Assembly: GCA_039715165.1 (NCBI GenBank)
Contig: JBDLHX010000061.1
Coordinates: forward strand, 1 to 14,543
DNA from: JAHEEL01 sp039715165
GTDB taxonomy: Bacteria; Actinomycetota; Acidimicrobiia; Spongiisociales; UBA5794
Length of the DNA stretch: 14,543 bases
Direction of reading: 5' to 3'
The position numbers were made by a program, and so were the translations under genes. Positions 12,276-14,543 of the stretch are shown here, piece after piece (positions within the stretch are counted from its first letter, which is position 1; each line of letters begins with the position of its first letter). The notes under the pieces are model-generated. The model searched no databases and had not been told where the DNA came from. It saw only the letters and a list, made by a program, of their open reading frames with translations.

Positions 12276-13625
12276 ATGGCTAACCGACGAGCTCGTACTG
12301 CCGGCCTGGACGCAGAGGCGATTGCGGCCATCGCGGAAGAGGCCTACGTGTTCTTCTTCCCGTTGTTGATGGGATACAGGTACACATTCGGTTCGTTCCT
12401 GGTGCCATCGCTGCCGTCGTATCTCGCTCCCCTGAACACGCTTGGGGGCGAGGCGGTGACCTTGGATCACACGTTCACCGATGTCATAACACCGAACGCC
12501 GACACGCCGTACACGTTTGCTGCTTTGGATCTCCGCGCTGAGCCGATGGTGGTTTCGGTACCAGCGGTCAGCGACCGCTACTACGTCATGCAGTTCGAGG
12601 ACCTGTTCGGGATGAACGAGCACTTCGTGGGGTCTCGTGCGACGGGTTCGGAAGCCGGTTCCTACCTGATTGCCGGACCGCAGTGGGAAGGCGACGTACC
12701 CGACGGAATCACCGACGTGCTTCGATTCGAGACAGATCTGGTCTTCCTGATCGGGCGTTCCCAACTGCTCGGACCCGACGACGTCGACGCCCTCGATCGG
12801 GTCATGGGCCAGTACGAGCTTCGTTCGCTTTCGGAGTTCGAAGGTAGGACGGCTCGCGAAGCTCTCCCCTTCGACTGGCCGGTTTGGGATGATCCCGCTT
12901 CACGGGACGAACGGTTCATCGGCTACGCAAATGCGCTCCTGCCCTTGTGTCAGCCAACCCACGCCGATGAGATCGGAATCATGGAGAGATTCGCTCGGAT
13001 CGGGATCGGACCAGACGTCGCATTCGACAGCGACGCTCTCGACGATGCGACACGGGACGCCTTGCGTTCGGGAGTAGCCACGGCAAGGGAGAACATGGCG
13101 GTAGAGGTCGGAAATATGGAGAAGGTCAACGGGTGGACCCGAACCGACCCATTTGGTGACCGGGGTTTCTACGCAGGCGATTACATGCTTCGCGCTGTCG
13201 GGGCCATGGCCGGATGGGGTGGAAACGACAAGATCGAAGCCTTCTATCCAATGGCCAGAGAGGACGCCGACGACGCACCGTTCGACGGTTCGCAGAAGTA
13301 CACGTTGACGTTCGCGGATCTCCCTCCCGTCCATGCTTTCTGGTCCGTCACCATGTACGACACCTCCTATGACGGGACCGCCGGCTACCTGGTGGAGAAC
13401 CCGATCGACCGGTACCTGATCAACTCGACAACTCAAGGACTGGTGTTCGGCGAGGACGGGCCGCTCACGCTGGTCATCCAGCAGGACGAGCCAGACACGA
13501 CCGAGGCACGTGCGAACTGGCTTCCGGCACCGGACGGCCCGTTCTACCTGATCCTGCGGATGTATTGGCCCAAGGACGATGCCCTTGACTCCACATGGAC
13601 ACCCCCCGCGGTGATCCGAGTGTGA
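12276..13625 (+). CDS. DUF1254/DUF1214 domain-containing protein
   Basis: A 449-residue protein with the two-domain layout of the DUF1254-DUF1214 family. The N-terminal DUF1254 part (about 40-170) includes TPNADTPYTFAALDLRAEPM, then RYYVMQFEDLF. The C-terminal DUF1214 part (about 330-445) includes FADLPPVHAFWSVTMYD, the end of a YLV-NP-DRY segment, and NWLPAPDGPFYLILRMYWP, the family signature. There is no signal peptide. Function is not established for the family. The ATG has AGAGGAAGG directly upstream and a -10 box at 12246. The gene appears to be monocistronic. A copy of the intergenic repeats lies 70-160 nt after its stop. Confidence 0.92.
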   Translation: MANRRARTAGLDAEAIAAIAEEAYVFFFPLLMGYRYTFGSFLVPSLPSYLAPLNTLGGEAVTLDHTFTDVITPNADTPYTFAALDLRAEPMVVSVPAVSDRYYVMQFEDLFGMNEHFVGSRATGSEAGSYLIAGPQWEGDVPDGITDVLRFETDLVFLIGRSQLLGPDDVDALDRVMGQYELRSLSEFEGRTAREALPFDWPVWDDPASRDERFIGYANALLPLCQPTHADEIGIMERFARIGIGPDVAFDSDALDDATRDALRSGVATARENMAVEVGNMEKVNGWTRTDPFGDRGFYAGDYMLRAVGAMAGWGGNDKIEAFYPMAREDADDAPFDGSQKYTLTFADLPPVHAFWSVTMYDTSYDGTAGYLVENPIDRYLINSTTQGLVFGEDGPLTLVIQQDEPDTTEARANWLPAPDGPFYLILRMYWPKDDALDSTWTPPAVIRV

Positions 13626-13696
13626 TCCCAAGAGAATCGACAGGTGCCGAGACGCGACTCCTGAGCGCAGGCCAACCGACTTGGTCCTTCGGCCCG

Positions 13697-13785
13697 TAAC
13701 CGGCCGGGAGGGATGATGGTGGCCGGTGTTGCACGCCCCAGACCGAGGAAGTCTTGCTCTCCAACGGGAGCGCACAGGTCAGGAC
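13697..13785 (+). repeat. Composite copy of the intergenic repeats
   Basis: This stretch joins three pieces found separately elsewhere. TAACCGGCCGGG with ATGATG (13697-13717) matches 9453-9474, the 21-nt piece at 13731-13751 matches 12071-12091 with one mismatch, and GGAGCGCACAGGTCAGGAC (13767-13785) matches 10981-10999 with one mismatch. It is the most complete copy in the window and sits between the convergent DUF1254 and cupin genes. Confidence 0.6.
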
Positions 13786-13896
13786 ATCTAGGGAGTGCCG
13801 GCGGAGACTCCGATGGACGGCGGGCTCGAGGCATCTCATCGACTGGTGGAGATCCCTCGATTCCCGATCCTCTGTGGATCAGAGCGGTTCGGGGCC

Positions 13897-13915
13897 GAGA
13901 CCTGTCTCAGGTCTC
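13897..13915 (-). terminator. Hairpin overlapping the stop codon of the second cupin
   Basis: GAGACCT (13897-13903) and AGGTCTC (13909-13915) pair perfectly around a 5-nt loop. The cupin's TGA (13909-13907 on the minus strand) lies in the hairpin, as for the glycosyltransferase hairpin at 10942. Confidence 0.5.
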
Positions 13916-14323
13916 CGTGGCCGAAGACATTGGACCAACTGGCGCCGTCGGGACCCACGGTCCTTCGATATGGGTTGCCTCCGCGTCCCCCGGCCAAGGC
14001 GGCATCGAGATGCACAGAAACCGCAGCGGTTCCGCCCCGATGCAGCGGTACTGGAAAGCAGTGCCGACCGGAATGTCGATGGAGACACCGAACTCCAGAA
14101 CGGTCTCTTCTTCCCCGTTCTCGTCCCGGCGCCAAATCTTCCCCCGGCCGGATAGGACATGCCAGAACTCGCTCACCGTGGCATGGACGGTCGCCCGGTT
14201 CACCTGGCCCGGCGGGACGGTGGAATGGATCATGTTGCCGGCTGCGCCCTCCATCAGGTAGCGGATCTCCGCGCCGGCGGGGGAGCGGGCATCCGGGGTC
14301 TTGGGAAGCGGGCGGGTCTCCAT
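13907..14323 (-). CDS. Cupin-domain protein
   Basis: A 138-residue cytoplasmic cupin. ATG 14323 has AAGGAGAG about 4 nt upstream. Motif 1 is HATVSEFWHVLSGRGKIWR (His47, Glu52, His55). The second motif region is SIDIPVGTAFQYRC, followed by EPLRFLCISMPPWPGDAEA, a PPWPG tail I associate with a widespread single-domain cupin group. The position after GT in motif 2, often His in cupins, is Ala89, so the metal site may be incomplete. Its role is unknown, and it is not a copy of the cupin at 7759. A -10 box lies at 14350-14355 and a terminator-like hairpin covers the stop codon. The gene is convergent with the DUF1254 gene. Confidence 0.85.
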   Translation of the reverse strand: METRPLPKTPDARSPAGAEIRYLMEGAAGNMIHSTVPPGQVNRATVHATVSEFWHVLSGRGKIWRRDENGEEETVLEFGVSIDIPVGTAFQYRCIGAEPLRFLCISMPPWPGDAEATHIEGPWVPTAPVGPMSSATET

Positions 14324-14349
14324 GAACTCTCCTTCGCGAGCTCATCCAC

Positions 14350-14355
14350 AGCGTA
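14350..14355 (-). promoter_or_regulatory. -10 box of the second cupin gene
   Basis: On the minus strand TACGCT fits TANNNT, with an expected transcript start near 14343 and a leader of about 20 nt carrying AAGGAGAG. No clear -35 box is seen. Confidence 0.4.
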
Positions 14356-14456
14356 CGCGGGCGGCGTGGCGATCGTGGCGATGGAAGAGCTTGTCGATGT
14401 CCCTCTCGACCCTGCTCCAAGTAGTCGTCTACGTGTGATGCCGCTCTGTGCGGGGT

Positions 14457-14543
14457 TTGACCGCTGCGGCTGCGTTCGGTAGCGACTGACGAGTCGGGGA
14501 CAGTCCCGATGGTGGTTGCATCGCCTGTTTGGCATGATGGAGA
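14457..14543 (+). other. Right-edge intergenic stretch with promoter-like elements
   Basis: No gene is visible here. TTGACC (14457-14462) is followed after 17 nt by TAGCGA, an imperfect -10. Further on, TTTGGCATGATGG recalls the ATGATG/GGCAT pieces of the intergenic repeats. A gene may start beyond the edge, but this is unproven. Confidence 0.25.

Noticed and set aside
12900..13775. 291-codon minus-strand frame opposite the DUF1254 gene
   Set aside because: Shadow of the DUF1214 domain on the other strand; no domain of its own.
8445..13785. Repeats considered as a CRISPR array
   Set aside because: Copies are kilobases apart, differ in length and composition, have no regular spacers, and no cas gene is present.

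Overview
The window is GC-rich DNA with actinobacterial character. Supporting signs are strong G/C preference at third codon positions, frequent GTG starts, TANNNT-type -10 boxes placed right in front of start codons (leaderless genes), a predicted F420-dependent luciferase-like oxidoreductase, and a decayed DUF3800-like gene of a type I associate with actinomycetes. I cannot place it below phylum; an Acidimicrobiia-like environmental actinomycete is a guess. I see no tRNA, rRNA, CRISPR array, insertion sequence or phage module.

Left part (1-4020). The window opens with the N-terminus of an ABC transporter ATPase on the minus strand, preceded by two short perfect palindromes that look like operators. 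After about 600 bp without a recognisable gene comes a secreted alpha/beta hydrolase (738-1676, +). It converges on a secreted M28 zinc aminopeptidase with a PA domain (1930-3471, -). Two strong 12-bp hairpins separate the convergent genes. The peptidase has a near-consensus promoter that fixes its GTG start.

Middle part (4021-8520). A DUF3800-like gene (4021-4542, -) is broken by one in-frame TAA, and a small upstream partner appears to be broken by a frameshift, so this looks like a decaying two-gene module. Divergent from it is a membrane-anchored protein with two antibiotic-biosynthesis-monooxygenase-like domains (4821-5678, +). A lipoprotein of glycoside hydrolase family 99 follows (5764-7395, +). 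Next come a promoter, a 13-codon mini-ORF and a small cupin (7759-8118, +). A 91-codon open stretch (8195-8470) reads like the tail of a real protein but has no start, and is probably a gene remnant.

Right part (8520-14543). In order on the plus strand are a second, cytoplasmic alpha/beta hydrolase, a GT4-type glycosyltransferase, an LLM-class oxidoreductase and a DUF1254/DUF1214 protein. A second cupin lies on the minus strand (13907-14323). The gaps between these genes carry short, modular, imperfect repeats shared by several gaps, and hairpins that in two cases include the stop codon of the preceding gene.

Most genes appear to be transcribed as single units with their own promoters, so I do not propose one pathway. 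Three products are predicted to be exported hydrolases (esterase-like, aminopeptidase, GH99), which suggests scavenging of extracellular polymers. I found no clearly new multi-gene system. The most unusual items are the decayed DUF3800-like module, the orphan coding fragment, the intergenic repeat family and the mini-ORF leader in front of the first cupin.
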